Shown: positions 7,913 through 15,977 of the stretch, in pieces
How the letters are laid out: every line of letters begins with the position of its first letter
How positions within the stretch are numbered: position 1 is the first letter of the stretch
Source of the DNA: an uncultured Oscillospiraceae bacterium
GTDB taxonomy: Bacteria; Bacillota; Clostridia; Oscillospirales; Oscillospiraceae
NCBI GenBank assembly: GCA_944387615.1
Contig: CALXFP010000004.1
Span: forward strand, 1-39,301
Direction: 5' to 3'
Length of the DNA stretch: 39,301 bases
Program-made: the position numbers and the translations under genes
Notes under the pieces: model-generated
What the model was told of the DNA's origin: nothing
The model's input: only the letters and a program-made list of their open reading frames with translations
Database searches by the model: none

Positions 7913-7960
7913 TCTTTTTGACAACATAAGGAAAACTGATAAGCCCATTTTTATTGCTGA

Positions 7961-7990
7961 TTTTACTTTTTCCGCAATGTCTGTTACACT
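7961..7990 (+). promoter_or_regulatory. Candidate promoter of the transporter-ttdAB operon
   Basis: TTTTAC (7961-7966), 18 nt, then TACACT (7985-7990) is the best pair upstream of the transporter gene. The -35 is poor, as expected for a LysR-activated promoter. An isolated TTGACA at 7918 has no good -10 partner. Confidence 0.35.
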
Positions 7991-8061
7991 AAAGCCAGAA
8001 AGCAGACAGACACCGGCCGGTTCAGACTGCGAAACAGAAAACATCATAAGGAGGAAATCCA

Positions 8062-9324
8062 ATGAGTCCCAGTACCATCACGCTGATCTTCCTGGCCTTC
8101 GCCATTGTCAGCTTCGTTCTGGAAAAAATCCCCCTCAGTCTGACCGCGACCATCGTGGCCATCGGCCTGAACCTCACCGGCGTTCTGGACAATTCCGCAA
8201 CCTTTGCAGGCTATGTCAACAGCAATGTCATCCTGTGCGTGGGTATGTTCGTTGTGGGTCAGGCCCTGTTTGAGACCGGCATGGCAAACAAGATTGGCGG
8301 CCTCGTCACCAAGTTTGCCAAAACCGAGCGGATGCTCATCGTGTCTGTCATGGTCATCGTCGGCATCATGTCCGGCTTCCTGTCCAACACCGGCACCGCC
8401 GCCGTGCTGATCCCCGTGGTCTGCGGTATCGCCGACGAGTCCGGCTACTCCCGCTCCCGGCTGCTGATGCCCCTGGTCTTCGCCGCGGCTCTGGGCGGCA
8501 ACCTGTCCATCATCGGCGCGCCCGGCAACCTGATGGGTGTCAACGCCCTGCAGGAAATGGGTATGGAAACCAGCTTCTTCATGTACGCTCCCGTGGGTAT
8601 CCCCATGCTGATCGCCGGTATTCTCTACTTCGCCTTCATCGGCTACCGCTTCCTGCCTGACGGCAGCCATGGCGGTGAGGCTGTGGAGGCCCAGAAGGAC
8701 TACTCCAATGTACCCCAGTGGAAGCAGATCGTTTCTCTGGTGGTGCTGGTGGTGGTCATTCTCGCCATGATCTTTGAGAAGCAGATCGGTGTGAAGATTC
8801 AGATTTCCGCCTGTGTCGGCGCGATTATTCTGGTTCTCACTGGCGTTATCTCTGAGAAGGAAGCGCTCAAGTCCATCGATCTGAAGGTGGTGCTTCTGTT
8901 CGGTGGCTCTCTGGCCCTTGCCGAGGCGCTGGAAACCACTGGTGCAGGCAGCCTGATTGCCGACGCCATCGTGGGTGCGCTGGGCGCCAACCCCAACCCC
9001 ATGATTCTGCTGCTGGTGGTCTTCGTGGTGGGCTGCGCTCTGACCAACTTCATGTCCAACACCGCCACCACCGCCCTGATGGTACCCATCGCCACCTCTC
9101 TGGCTCAGAGCCTGGGCGCTGACCCCCGCTCCATGATCATCGCCACCGTCATCGCCTGCTCCTGCGCCTATGCGACCCCCATCGGTATGCCCGCCAACAC
9201 CATGGTGGTGGGTCTCGGCGGCTACAAGTTCAACGACTATGTAAAGGCTGGCCTGCCCCTGATTGCAGTGTCCTTCGTGATCTGCATCGTGCTGCTGCCC
9301 ATCCTGTTCCCCTTCTACGGCTAA
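8062..9324 (+). CDS. DASS/SLC13-type anion (dicarboxylate or tartrate) transporter
   Basis: This 420-residue protein has about eleven membrane segments and belongs to the ArsB/NhaD-related superfamily that includes DASS carriers. Duplicated helical-hairpin signatures are visible: SNTGTAAVLIPVV (about 111-123) and SNTATTALMVPIATSLAQ (about 332-349), with NLSIIGAPGNL and YATPIGMPANTMV as the loop-helix partners. AAGGAGGAAATCC precedes the ATG. It is followed at 31 nt by ttdA and is divergent from the LysR gene, an arrangement like E. coli ttdR/ttdABT, where TtdT swaps tartrate for succinate. The substrate here is inferred; succinate, malate or fumarate are alternatives. Confidence 0.8.
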   Translation: MSPSTITLIFLAFAIVSFVLEKIPLSLTATIVAIGLNLTGVLDNSATFAGYVNSNVILCVGMFVVGQALFETGMANKIGGLVTKFAKTERMLIVSVMVIVGIMSGFLSNTGTAAVLIPVVCGIADESGYSRSRLLMPLVFAAALGGNLSIIGAPGNLMGVNALQEMGMETSFFMYAPVGIPMLIAGILYFAFIGYRFLPDGSHGGEAVEAQKDYSNVPQWKQIVSLVVLVVVILAMIFEKQIGVKIQISACVGAIILVLTGVISEKEALKSIDLKVVLLFGGSLALAEALETTGAGSLIADAIVGALGANPNPMILLLVVFVVGCALTNFMSNTATTALMVPIATSLAQSLGADPRSMIIATVIACSCAYATPIGMPANTMVVGLGGYKFNDYVKAGLPLIAVSFVICIVLLPILFPFYG

Positions 9325-9355
9325 TATACAACACATTATGATTGGAGGAAATCCC

Positions 9356-10261
9356 ATGACTAAGGAAGAAAATGTAAAAAAGCTTACCGACATGGTGGCG
9401 GACTTTGTGGGCTTCATCGGTAAGAAGCTGCCCGACGACGTAGTTGCCAAACTCAAGGAGCTGGGCGACAAGGAGACCGATCCCCTGCCCAAAGTTCTGT
9501 ACGAAACTATGACCCGCAATCAGGACTTAGCCGTTGCTCTGGATCGTCCCAGCTGCCAGGATACCGGCGTCATTCAGTTCTGGCTGAAATGCGGCACCAA
9601 TTTCCCCTACATCAATGAACTGGAAGCCTTGCTGAAAGAGGCTGTTGTTCAGGCAACCTTTGCCACCCCTCTGCGCCACAACTCCGTGGAGACCTTCGAC
9701 GAGTACAACACCAAGCGCAATGTGGGTAAGGGTACCCCTACCGTCTGGTGGGATATCGTCCCCAATTCTGACCAGTGCGAAATCTATGCCTATATGGCTG
9801 GCGGCGGATGCACTCTGCCCGGCAAGGCCATGGTGCTGATGCCCGGTGCGGGCTACGAGGGCGTCACCGACTTTGTTCTGGATCAGATGACCAGCTACGG
9901 TCTGAATGCCTGTCCTCCTCTGCTGGTGGGCGTGGGCGTTGCTACCTCTGTGGAGACCGCGGCTCTGCTGTCCAAGAAGGCACTGATGCGGCCCATCGGC
10001 TCTCACAACGAGAACGCCAACGCAGCCAAGATGGAACAGCTTCTGGAAGATGGCATCAATGCCATCGGTCTTGGTCCCCAGGGCATGGGCGGCAAGTTCT
10101 CCGTCATGGGCGTGAACATCGAGAATACTGCCCGCCATCCTTCTGCCATCGGCGTTGCCGTGAACGTGGGCTGCTGGTCTCACCGCCGTGGCCACATCGT
10201 TGTGGACAAGGATCTGAACGTAACCTGTGACACCCATTCCACCTGGAAGTTTAACGGATAA
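9356..10261 (+). CDS. ttdA: L(+)-tartrate dehydratase alpha subunit (or fumarase class I alpha)
   Basis: The 301-residue protein is very like E. coli TtdA along its length. The three [4Fe-4S] cysteines are in PSCQDTG (Cys67), NACPP (Cys186) and VGCWSHRRG (Cys273). [11 protein letters not shown] and LRHNSVE..DE are also conserved. With TtdB it dehydrates L-tartrate to oxaloacetate; two-subunit class I fumarases are close relatives, so fumarate/malate remains possible. I chose ATG at 9356 because TTGGAGGAA lies 7 nt before it and the length then matches TtdA. An in-frame ATG at 9338 precedes that site. The oxygen-sensitive cluster fits an anaerobe. Confidence 0.85.
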   Translation: MTKEENVKKLTDMVADFVGFIGKKLPDDVVAKLKELGDKETDPLPKVLYETMTRNQDLAVALDRPSCQDTGVIQFWLKCGTNFPYINELEALLKEAVVQATFATPLRHNSVETFDEYNTKRNVGKGTPTVWWDIVPNSDQCEIYAYMAGGGCTLPGKAMVLMPGAGYEGVTDFVLDQMTSYGLNACPPLLVGVGVATSVETAALLSKKALMRPIGSHNENANAAKMEQLLEDGINAIGLGPQGMGGKFSVMGVNIENTARHPSAIGVAVNVGCWSHRRGHIVVDKDLNVTCDTHSTWKFNG

Positions 10262-10275
10262 TCGGAGGTAAGGAT

Positions 10276-10908
10276 ATGATTGAAATTAGAGGCAACAAAA
10301 AAGTTCTCATTACCCCGGTCAGCGCAGAGGATCTGGCTGACATCCACATCGGCGATATCGTCTGGCTGGACGGCGATCTCATGACCTGCCGTGACGTGGC
10401 GCACCGCCGCCTGATCGAGTACGGCAGAGAGCTGCCTTACGACATCCGCGACAAGGCCATTTTCCACGCCGGTCCCATCGTCCGCAAGATTGAAGGCACC
10501 GAGGACGACTATGAAATGGTTTCCATCGGACCCACCACCTCCATGCGTATGGAAAAGTTCGAGTACGACTTTGTGAAGGAAACCGGTGTCCGGGTCATTG
10601 TCGGTAAGGGAGGCATGGGTCCCAACACTGAGCGGGCCTGCAAGGAGTTTGGTGCCATCCACTGCGTGTTCCCCGCCGGCTGCGCCGTGGTGGCTGCCAC
10701 TGAGGTGCTGAAAATTCAGGAGCATCACTGGGACGAGCTGGGCATGCCCGAGACCCTGTGGTGCAACAAGGTCAAAGAGTTTGGCCCTCTGATTGTTTCC
10801 ATCGATCCCGAAGGCCGCAACCTGTTCGAGGAGCAGAAGGTCGTTTATAACGAGAAGAAAGAAGCTGCAAAGCAGGCTATTTATCCTGAAGTGAAATTCA
10901 TCAAGTAA
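10276..10908 (+). CDS. ttdB: L(+)-tartrate dehydratase beta subunit (or fumarase class I beta)
   Basis: This 210-residue protein matches Ttd[72 protein letters not shown] and [20 protein letters not shown]. It is the small swivelling subunit that completes the active site. E. coli TtdB is 201 residues; stand-alone fumarase beta subunits are usually shorter (about 185), which favours the tartrate enzyme. The extra acidic loop in [12 protein letters not shown] is a minor insertion. GGAGGTAAGGAT precedes the ATG, 14 nt after ttdA. Confidence 0.85.
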   Translation: MIEIRGNKKVLITPVSAEDLADIHIGDIVWLDGDLMTCRDVAHRRLIEYGRELPYDIRDKAIFHAGPIVRKIEGTEDDYEMVSIGPTTSMRMEKFEYDFVKETGVRVIVGKGGMGPNTERACKEFGAIHCVFPAGCAVVAATEVLKIQEHHWDELGMPETLWCNKVKEFGPLIVSIDPEGRNLFEEQKVVYNEKKEAAKQAIYPEVKFIK

Positions 10909-10943
10909 TTCCCCCACTACAATACAAGTGATTCCCTCCATAC

Positions 10944-10980
10944 GGAAAGGAGCATGGAGCTTGCTCTGTGCTCCTTTTCC
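10944..10980 (+). terminator. Terminator between ttdB and pflB
   Basis: GGAAAGGAGCA (10944-10954) pairs with TGCTCCTTTTCC (10969-10980), with an inner GAGC-TT-GCTC hairpin. It ends the transporter-ttdAB transcript. It lies only 34 nt before the pflB start, so it could also act as a leader structure if a promoter lies upstream. Confidence 0.65.
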
Positions 10981-11013
10981 AATCACACTAATTTAATAAG
11001 GAGGCGCATATTT

Positions 11014-13290
11014 ATGCCTATGACAAAACCGGGAGCATTCGACAGCAAGGGCGCATGGGATGGTTTCAAAGGCCGTATCTGGCGGGAAGAAATCAACGTC
11101 CGCGACTTTATTCAGAAGAATTACACGCCTTATGACGGAGATGAATCCTTCCTGGCTGAGCCCACTGAAGCAACCAAAAAACTGTGGGATGTTGTGCAGG
11201 TACTGCAGAAGGAAGAACGTGCCAGAGGCGGCGTTCTGGAATGCGAAACCAAGGTAGTTTCCGGTCTGACGGCATACGGCCCTGGCTATATCTGTGAGGA
11301 CGGCAAGGAGCTGGAAAAGATTGTCGGTTTGCAGACTGACAAGCCGTTGAAAAGAGCCTTCATGCCCTATGGCGGTATCCGGATGGCAGTTCAGGCAGCC
11401 GAGACTTATGGCTATGAGATCGACCCGGAGCTGAAAAAGATATTCACCACCTATGTGACTACTCACAACGATGCAGTGTTCGGTGCCTACACGCCCGAAA
11501 TGCGTCTGGCTAGAAAAACCCATGTGATTACAGGTCTGCCTGACACCTACGGCCGCGGCCGGATCGTCGGTGACTATCGCCGCGTAGCCCTATACGGTAT
11601 TGATCGCCTGATTGAGGCCAAGAAAGTGGCCCATTACCGGGCGGGCTGCGGCAATATGTACGATGAAGTCATACGTATGCGGGAGGAAATCAGCCAGCAG
11701 CTCAAGGCACTGAAGGAAATGAAGGAAATGGCAAAGGCCTACGGTTACGACATTTCCTGTCCTGCCAAAAACGCCCGTGAAGCGGTTCAGTGGCTGTATT
11801 TCGGCTATCTTGCCGCTGTTAAGACCCAGAATGGCGCTGCCATGTCTGTGGGCAGAATTTCCACCTTCCTGGACATTTATATCCAGAGAGACCTGGAAAA
11901 TGGCACCCTCACCGAATCCGAAGCACAGGAACTGATCGATCACCTGACCATGAAATTCCGTCTGGTCAAGTTTGCCCGGATTCCGGAATATAACCAGCTC
12001 TTCTCCGGCGACCCCACATGGGTCACGCTGGAGGTTGCAGGCACCGGTCTTGACGGAAGAAACATGGTAACCAAGAATGACTTCCGGTTCCTCCATACGC
12101 TTGAAAATATGGGTCCCAGCCCGGAGCCGAACCTGACGGTTCTCTACAGCTCCAGACTGCCTGAGACCTTTAAGAAATATGCCGCCCAGATCTCCATCGA
12201 CACCAGTTCCATCCAGTATGAGAACGACGATGTGATGAAGCCTGAGTGGGGCGACGATTACTCCATCTGCTGCTGCGTCTCTGCCACCAAGACCGGCAAG
12301 GAAATTCAGCTTTTCGGTGCGCGGGCAAACCTTGCAAAGACCCTGCTCTACGCTTTCAACGGCGGCTTTGATGAGAAGCACCGTATCCAGTGCGGCCCTG
12401 AGATGGAGCGCATCACCTCCGAATATGCTGACTATGACGAGGTCGTGGAGAAATTCGACTGGTGGATGGACTGGCTGGCCGATATCTATGTGAACGTGCT
12501 GAACCTGATCCACTATATGCACGACAAGTATTACTACGAGGCTGCCGAAATGGCCCTGATCAATAATGACTGCGAGCGTTCTTTTGCCACCGGCATCGCA
12601 GGCTTTTCCCACGTTGTTGACTCTCTCAGCGCCATCAAGTATGCCAAGGTCAAGATTATCCGCGACGAGGAAGGCATCACTAAGGACTTCGAGATCGAAG
12701 GTGACTTCCCCCGTTACGGCAATGATGACGAACGTGCAGACGAGATCGCAACATGGCTGCTGCGGACCTTCTTCGATAAGATCCGTCGCCGCCACACCTA
12801 CCGTGAATCCAAGCCCAGCACCTCTATCCTGACCATTACCTCCAATGTGGTTTACGGTGAAGCTACCGGTGCCACCCCAGACGGCAGAAAGGCCTACACC
12901 TCCTTCGCCCCCGGTGCATCACCCTCCTACGGAGCAGAGGAAAACGGTTTGCTTGCTTCTCTGAACTCTGTCGCCAAGATTCCCTACCACTGGGCGCTGG
13001 ATGGCATTTCCAACACCCAGACCATCAGCCCCGATGCCCTTGGTCATGATCTGGATGAGAGAAAGAACAATCTTGTTCAGATCCTCGACGGCTACTTCGA
13101 TCAGGATGCCCATCATCTGAACGTCAATGTCTTCGGCAAGGAAAAGCTGCTGGATGCCATGGAGCATCCCGAAAAGGAAGAGTACCAGAACTTCACCATC
13201 CGTGTTTCCGGCTATGCTGTCAAGTTCATCTCCCTGACAAGAAAACAGCAGCTTGATGTCATCGCCCGTACCTGCCACGCCACTCTGTAA
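11014..13290 (+). CDS. pflB: Pyruvate formate-lyase (formate C-acetyltransferase), glycyl radical enzyme
   Basis: The enzyme cleaves pyruvate with CoA to acetyl-CoA and formate. At 758 residues it is almost the E. coli length (760). It shows [21 protein letters not shown] near the N-terminus, [22 protein letters not shown], the catalytic cysteine pair in CCCVSA (Cys420-Cys421) followed by [18 protein letters not shown], and the glycyl-radical loop [12 protein letters not shown] with Gly733. These are PFL rather than choline- or glycerol-type signatures. ATG at 11014 has AAGGAGG 9 nt upstream; longer frames upstream run through the terminator and are rejected. Its stop shares a base with the activase start. 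Confidence 0.95.
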   Translation: MPMTKPGAFDSKGAWDGFKGRIWREEINVRDFIQKNYTPYDGDESFLAEPTEATKKLWDVVQVLQKEERARGGVLECETKVVSGLTAYGPGYICEDGKELEKIVGLQTDKPLKRAFMPYGGIRMAVQAAETYGYEIDPELKKIFTTYVTTHNDAVFGAYTPEMRLARKTHVITGLPDTYGRGRIVGDYRRVALYGIDRLIEAKKVAHYRAGCGNMYDEVIRMREEISQQLKALKEMKEMAKAYGYDISCPAKNAREAVQWLYFGYLAAVKTQNGAAMSVGRISTFLDIYIQRDLENGTLTESEAQELIDHLTMKFRLVKFARIPEYNQLFSGDPTWVTLEVAGTGLDGRNMVTKNDFRFLHTLENMGPSPEPNLTVLYSSRLPETFKKYAAQISIDTSSIQYENDDVMKPEWGDDYSICCCVSATKTGKEIQLFGARANLAKTLLYAFNGGFDEKHRIQCGPEMERITSEYADYDEVVEKFDWWMDWLADIYVNVLNLIHYMHDKYYYEAAEMALINNDCERSFATGIAGFSHVVDSLSAIKYAKVKIIRDEEGITKDFEIEGDFPRYGNDDERADEIATWLLRTFFDKIRRRHTYRESKPSTSILTITSNVVYGEATGATPDGRKAYTSFAPGASPSYGAEENGLLASLNSVAKIPYHWALDGISNTQTISPDALGHDLDERKNNLVQILDGYFDQDAHHLNVNVFGKEKLLDAMEHPEKEEYQNFTIRVSGYAVKFISLTRKQQLDVIARTCHATL

Positions 13291-14012
13291 TGGTAACCGG
13301 ATTCGTACATTCCATCGAATCCTTCGGCCTTGTAGACGGCCCCGGCGTTCGCTGTGTGGTTTTTTTGCAAGGTTGTCGGATGCGGTGCAAATACTGCCAC
13401 AATCCAGATACCTGGTCAATGACCGGGGGAAAAGCCTGGACTGCGGAAGCACTGTTTGAAAAGGTATACCGCTACAAGACCTACTGGCGGGACAACGGCG
13501 GCATCACCGTTAGCGGCGGAGAAGCGTTGCTGCAGATGGAATTTGTCACCGAATTCTTCCAAATTGCGAAAAAGAACCACATCCACACCGCACTGGACAC
13601 CAGCGGTGAGCCTTTTCGCATGGATGCTGAATATCTGGAGCGCTTTAACCGGCTGATGGAGGTAACGGATCTGTTTATCCTTGACATAAAGGAAATGGAT
13701 TCGGAAAAGCACAGGGCGCTTACCGGTCATTGCAATGAAAACATTCTTCAGCTCGGTCAATACCTTTCTGATCACGGCAAAAAAATGTGGGTTCGACATG
13801 TTTTGGTGCCTGGGATTACCAACCAGGAAGACAGTCTTAAGGCGCTGGCGGCATATCTTCGCAAGCTGAAAACAGTGAGCAGGACAGAGATTCTTCCCTA
13901 CCACACCATGGGCGTATATAAGTGGGAAAATCTCGGCATTCCCTATCCGCTGGATGGCGTTCCAACACCAACTATCGAAGAAGTAACCGCCGCTGCAGCA
14001 CTTCTGGCGTAG
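13290..14012 (+). CDS. pflA: Pyruvate formate-lyase-activating enzyme (radical SAM)
   Basis: This 240-residue radical SAM protein installs the glycyl radical on PFL. The cluster cysteines are C29-x3-C33-x2-C36 in GCRMRCKYCHNPDTW. The SAM-binding GGEALLQ (after GGITVSGGEALLQMEF) and the RHVLVPGIT strand are conserved, and the length matches PflA (246 in E. coli). It starts in TAATG, sharing one base with the pflB stop, and has no clear ribosome-binding site, so translation should depend on coupling to pflB. It lacks the ferredoxin-like insert of other glycyl-radical activases. Confidence 0.93.
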   Translation: MVTGFVHSIESFGLVDGPGVRCVVFLQGCRMRCKYCHNPDTWSMTGGKAWTAEALFEKVYRYKTYWRDNGGITVSGGEALLQMEFVTEFFQIAKKNHIHTALDTSGEPFRMDAEYLERFNRLMEVTDLFILDIKEMDSEKHRALTGHCNENILQLGQYLSDHGKKMWVRHVLVPGITNQEDSLKALAAYLRKLKTVSRTEILPYHTMGVYKWENLGIPYPLDGVPTPTIEEVTAAAALLA

Positions 14013-14106
14013 TAATTCATAAAATCTTGCTATCTATCCGTTATTGCTTAATTCTGTTCCCAGTTATACTTTTCAGATCGGTATAACAAGCGGAACCTCT
14101 TTCTTA

Positions 14107-14133
14107 GGGGGGCGATTCTCGCCCCCCTTCTTT
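14107..14133 (+). terminator. Terminator after pflBA
   Basis: GGGGGGCGA (14107-14115) pairs with TCGCCCCCC (14119-14127) around TTC, followed by TTCTTTC. A weak promoter-like pair (TTGCTT 14044, TATACT 14065, spacing 15) lies upstream. If that promoter is used, the hairpin would be in the leader of the next gene. Confidence 0.75.
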
Positions 14134-14154
14134 CAAAATACAGGAGGTATTGTC

Positions 14155-15375
14155 ATGGAACTGCATATTGTCAGCGAAGCCAATCGGTGCTTGAACTGCA
14201 AGAAGCCCATGTGTCAGCAGGGCTGCCCCATCCACACGTCCATCCCTCAGGTGATCCAGCTGTTCAAACAGAATAAACACACCGAAGCGGGGCAGATCCT
14301 CTTTGAAAATAATCCACTTTCTGCTATCTGCGCGCTTATCTGTAACCATGAGCAGCAGTGTGCCGGACACTGCGTGCTGGGCAAAAAGAGCACTCCCGTT
14401 CATTTCTCCAGTATTGAGAATTACATCTCCGAAATGTACCTTGACCGCATGACCCTGCCCAAGCCCGAACTCAAGGGCAAGAAGGTGGCCGTCATCGGTG
14501 CTGGGCCTGCCGGTATCGCCGCCGCCATCACTTTGGCATCTCAGGGCTACGGTGTGACGATTTTCGAGTGGCACAGCCAGATCGGCGGCATTATGCGCTA
14601 CGGCATTCCCGAATTCCGTCTGCCCAAGAGCCTGTTGGCACGCTACCAGAAGCTGCTGGAAGCCATGGGCATTCAAATTCGGCTGAACACCACCATCGGC
14701 ACGGTACTGCTGATTGACAACCTGTTCCGGGACGGATACGCCAGCGTGTTCATCGGCACAGGCGCGGAGAAGCCCCGTTGTCTGGGCATTCAGGGGGAAT
14801 CTCTGGGCAATGTACACTTTGGCCTCAACTACCTTGCCAATCCTGCTGCCCATCCTCTGGGAAACACCGTCGCCGTCATCGGCATGGGCAACGCCGCCAT
14901 GGACGTAGCCCGGACGGCGCTGCGCAACGGCTCCCGGCGGGTGATACTGTTCAGCCGGGACAACACCATCGCCGCCAGCTCCAATGAGGTGGATTACGCC
15001 CGGCTGGACGGCGCGGAATTTGTATTCGGCAAGCAGATTCACCACATCACCGAGAAAGGCCCTGTGTTCCAGAACGCCATCATGGATGAAAGCGGAACCG
15101 TTACCGGCTATGAGGATGCCTTGGAACTGGTGGAAGCGGACTCCACCATCATCTCCATCTCCCAGGTGCCTCGCACCAAGCTGGTACGCACCACCGATGG
15201 GCTCCAGTCCACCGAGGGCGGTGTGCTGATCGTGGACGAGAACTACATGACCACCCGCCCCGGGGTCTTCGCCGCAGGCGACGTGGTCACCGGCGCAAAA
15301 ACCGTGGTGCACGCCGTGGAGGGCGCGAAGAACGCTGCCTTTGCCATGATGCGGTATATGGAGCAAAATGGCTGA
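14155..15375 (+). CDS. GltD-like NAD(P)-dependent Fe-S/FAD oxidoreductase
   Basis: This 407-residue protein resembles the small subunit of glutamate synthase and related electron-transfer flavoproteins. The N-terminal Fe-S domain has C12, C15, C20 and C24 (RCLNCKKPMCQQGCP) and a second set in CNHEQQCAGHC. The FAD site is VAVIGAGPAGIAAA (about 110-123), the pyridine-nucleotide site VAVIGMGNAAMDVARTA (about 239-255), and the C-terminal FAD strand GVFAAGDVVTGAKTVVHAVEGAK. No glutamate synthase large subunit is nearby, so it is more likely a partner of another enzyme or a ferredoxin:NAD(P) type reductase. CAGGAGG before ATG 14155 fixes the start. Confidence 0.8.
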   Translation: MELHIVSEANRCLNCKKPMCQQGCPIHTSIPQVIQLFKQNKHTEAGQILFENNPLSAICALICNHEQQCAGHCVLGKKSTPVHFSSIENYISEMYLDRMTLPKPELKGKKVAVIGAGPAGIAAAITLASQGYGVTIFEWHSQIGGIMRYGIPEFRLPKSLLARYQKLLEAMGIQIRLNTTIGTVLLIDNLFRDGYASVFIGTGAEKPRCLGIQGESLGNVHFGLNYLANPAAHPLGNTVAVIGMGNAAMDVARTALRNGSRRVILFSRDNTIAASSNEVDYARLDGAEFVFGKQIHHITEKGPVFQNAIMDESGTVTGYEDALELVEADSTIISISQVPRTKLVRTTDGLQSTEGGVLIVDENYMTTRPGVFAAGDVVTGAKTVVHAVEGAKNAAFAMMRYMEQNG

Positions 15376-15379
15376 ATGA

Positions 15380-15424
15380 AATCCCCAGGACTTCATCTAC
15401 TTATCGGATGAAGCTCTGGGGATT
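15380..15424 (+). terminator. Terminator after the GltD-like gene
   Basis: AATCCCCAG (15380-15388) pairs with CTGGGGATT (15416-15424), and the inner GACTTCATC pairs with GATGAAGCT apart from its last base. It lies 5 nt past the stop codon and ends the cargo operon. Confidence 0.75.
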
Positions 15425-15429
15425 ATTGC

Positions 15430-15485
15430 GTTTTGAAATGAACGCCCACAAACCATTTTCCATTTGTGGGTACTCATTTCAAAAC
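15430..15485 (+). repeat. Long imperfect inverted repeat (hairpin)
   Basis: GTTTTGAAATGA (15430-15441) pairs with TCATTTCAAAAC (15474-15485), and CCCACAAA (15445-15452) with TTTGTGGG (15463-15470), giving about 20 bp of stem around a 10-nt loop. It directly follows the cargo terminator. It contains no gene. It could be a remnant of a small repeat element or an RNA structure. Confidence 0.6.
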
Positions 15486-15530
15486 GGGCTGGGATTCCTA
15501 AGGGATGGCAATTCCTTTGGCTCAGGGTCA

Positions 15531-15703
15531 TCCAATAGGGGCGAGAGCGCCCTGTTGGCTGGGGAATCCAAAGGGGACAGAGTACCCTTGGCAGAGGTTT
15601 CCAAAGGCGGCAGCGCTGCCTTGGCGGGTGGAATCCAATGGAGGGCAGAGCCTTCCTGGCGGGAAGAATCCAATGAAACCAGCGGTTTCGTGGCACACGA
15701 TCT
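15531..15703 (+). repeat. Degenerate 33-36 bp tandem repeat, about five units
   Basis: Units begin with TCCAA at 15531, 15567, 15600, 15634 and 15669. Each continues with a G-rich run, then (G)GCAGAG or similar, and CCTTGGC(G)GG. Several units hold a small dyad such as GGCAGCGCTGCC. The units abut and have no unique spacers. One frame reads through as a low-complexity peptide, but there is no ribosome-binding site, so I treat it as non-coding repeat DNA. Confidence 0.6.
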
Positions 15704-15796
15704 TGCTTGCAAGGTCTAGTGTGTTATACCTTTGGCGACCGTGGGTGGCGGAAAGGGGTTGTTCGGGGCAGGAACAAGCACTTTCCGTCAGCCACA

Positions 15797-15863
15797 GAAC
15801 AGGCGGATTTGGCGCGCCACGCGCTAAAATTCAGGATTTGCCCGGGGCAAAATCCGCCTGTTC
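15797..15863 (+). repeat. Perfect 14-bp inverted repeat with a structured loop
   Basis: GAACAGGCGGATTT (15797-15810) is exactly complementary to AAATCCGCCTGTTC (15850-15863). The loop holds a further dyad, GCCCCGGGC-like. Just upstream (15738-15797) is another imperfect dyad in which GTGGGTGGCGGAAAG faces CTTTCCGTCAGCCAC, and downstream is GAATTTC-AGAA-GAAATTC (15892-15909). The whole 15376-15977 stretch (602 bp) carries no gene that I can support. Confidence 0.65.
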
Positions 15864-15977
15864 GGGTGTAGGTGGTGCGGCGGAGCAGAGAGAATTTCAG
15901 AAGAAATTCTTGGAGCGCAGCAGCATCACCGGGGGAGCCAAAGGGATATCAAACCCGCCGCAGCGACGCATCCTTCG

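Noticed and set aside
11590..12795. Minus-strand frame opposite pflB
   Set aside because: Shadow of pflB, whose motifs and length are certain.
14044..14154. Upstream extension of the GltD-like gene
   Set aside because: It would run through a terminator hairpin; CAGGAGG before ATG 14155 and the Fe-S domain start fit the shorter form.
15531..15703. CRISPR array
   Set aside because: The units adjoin, vary in sequence and lack spacers; no cas genes are present.
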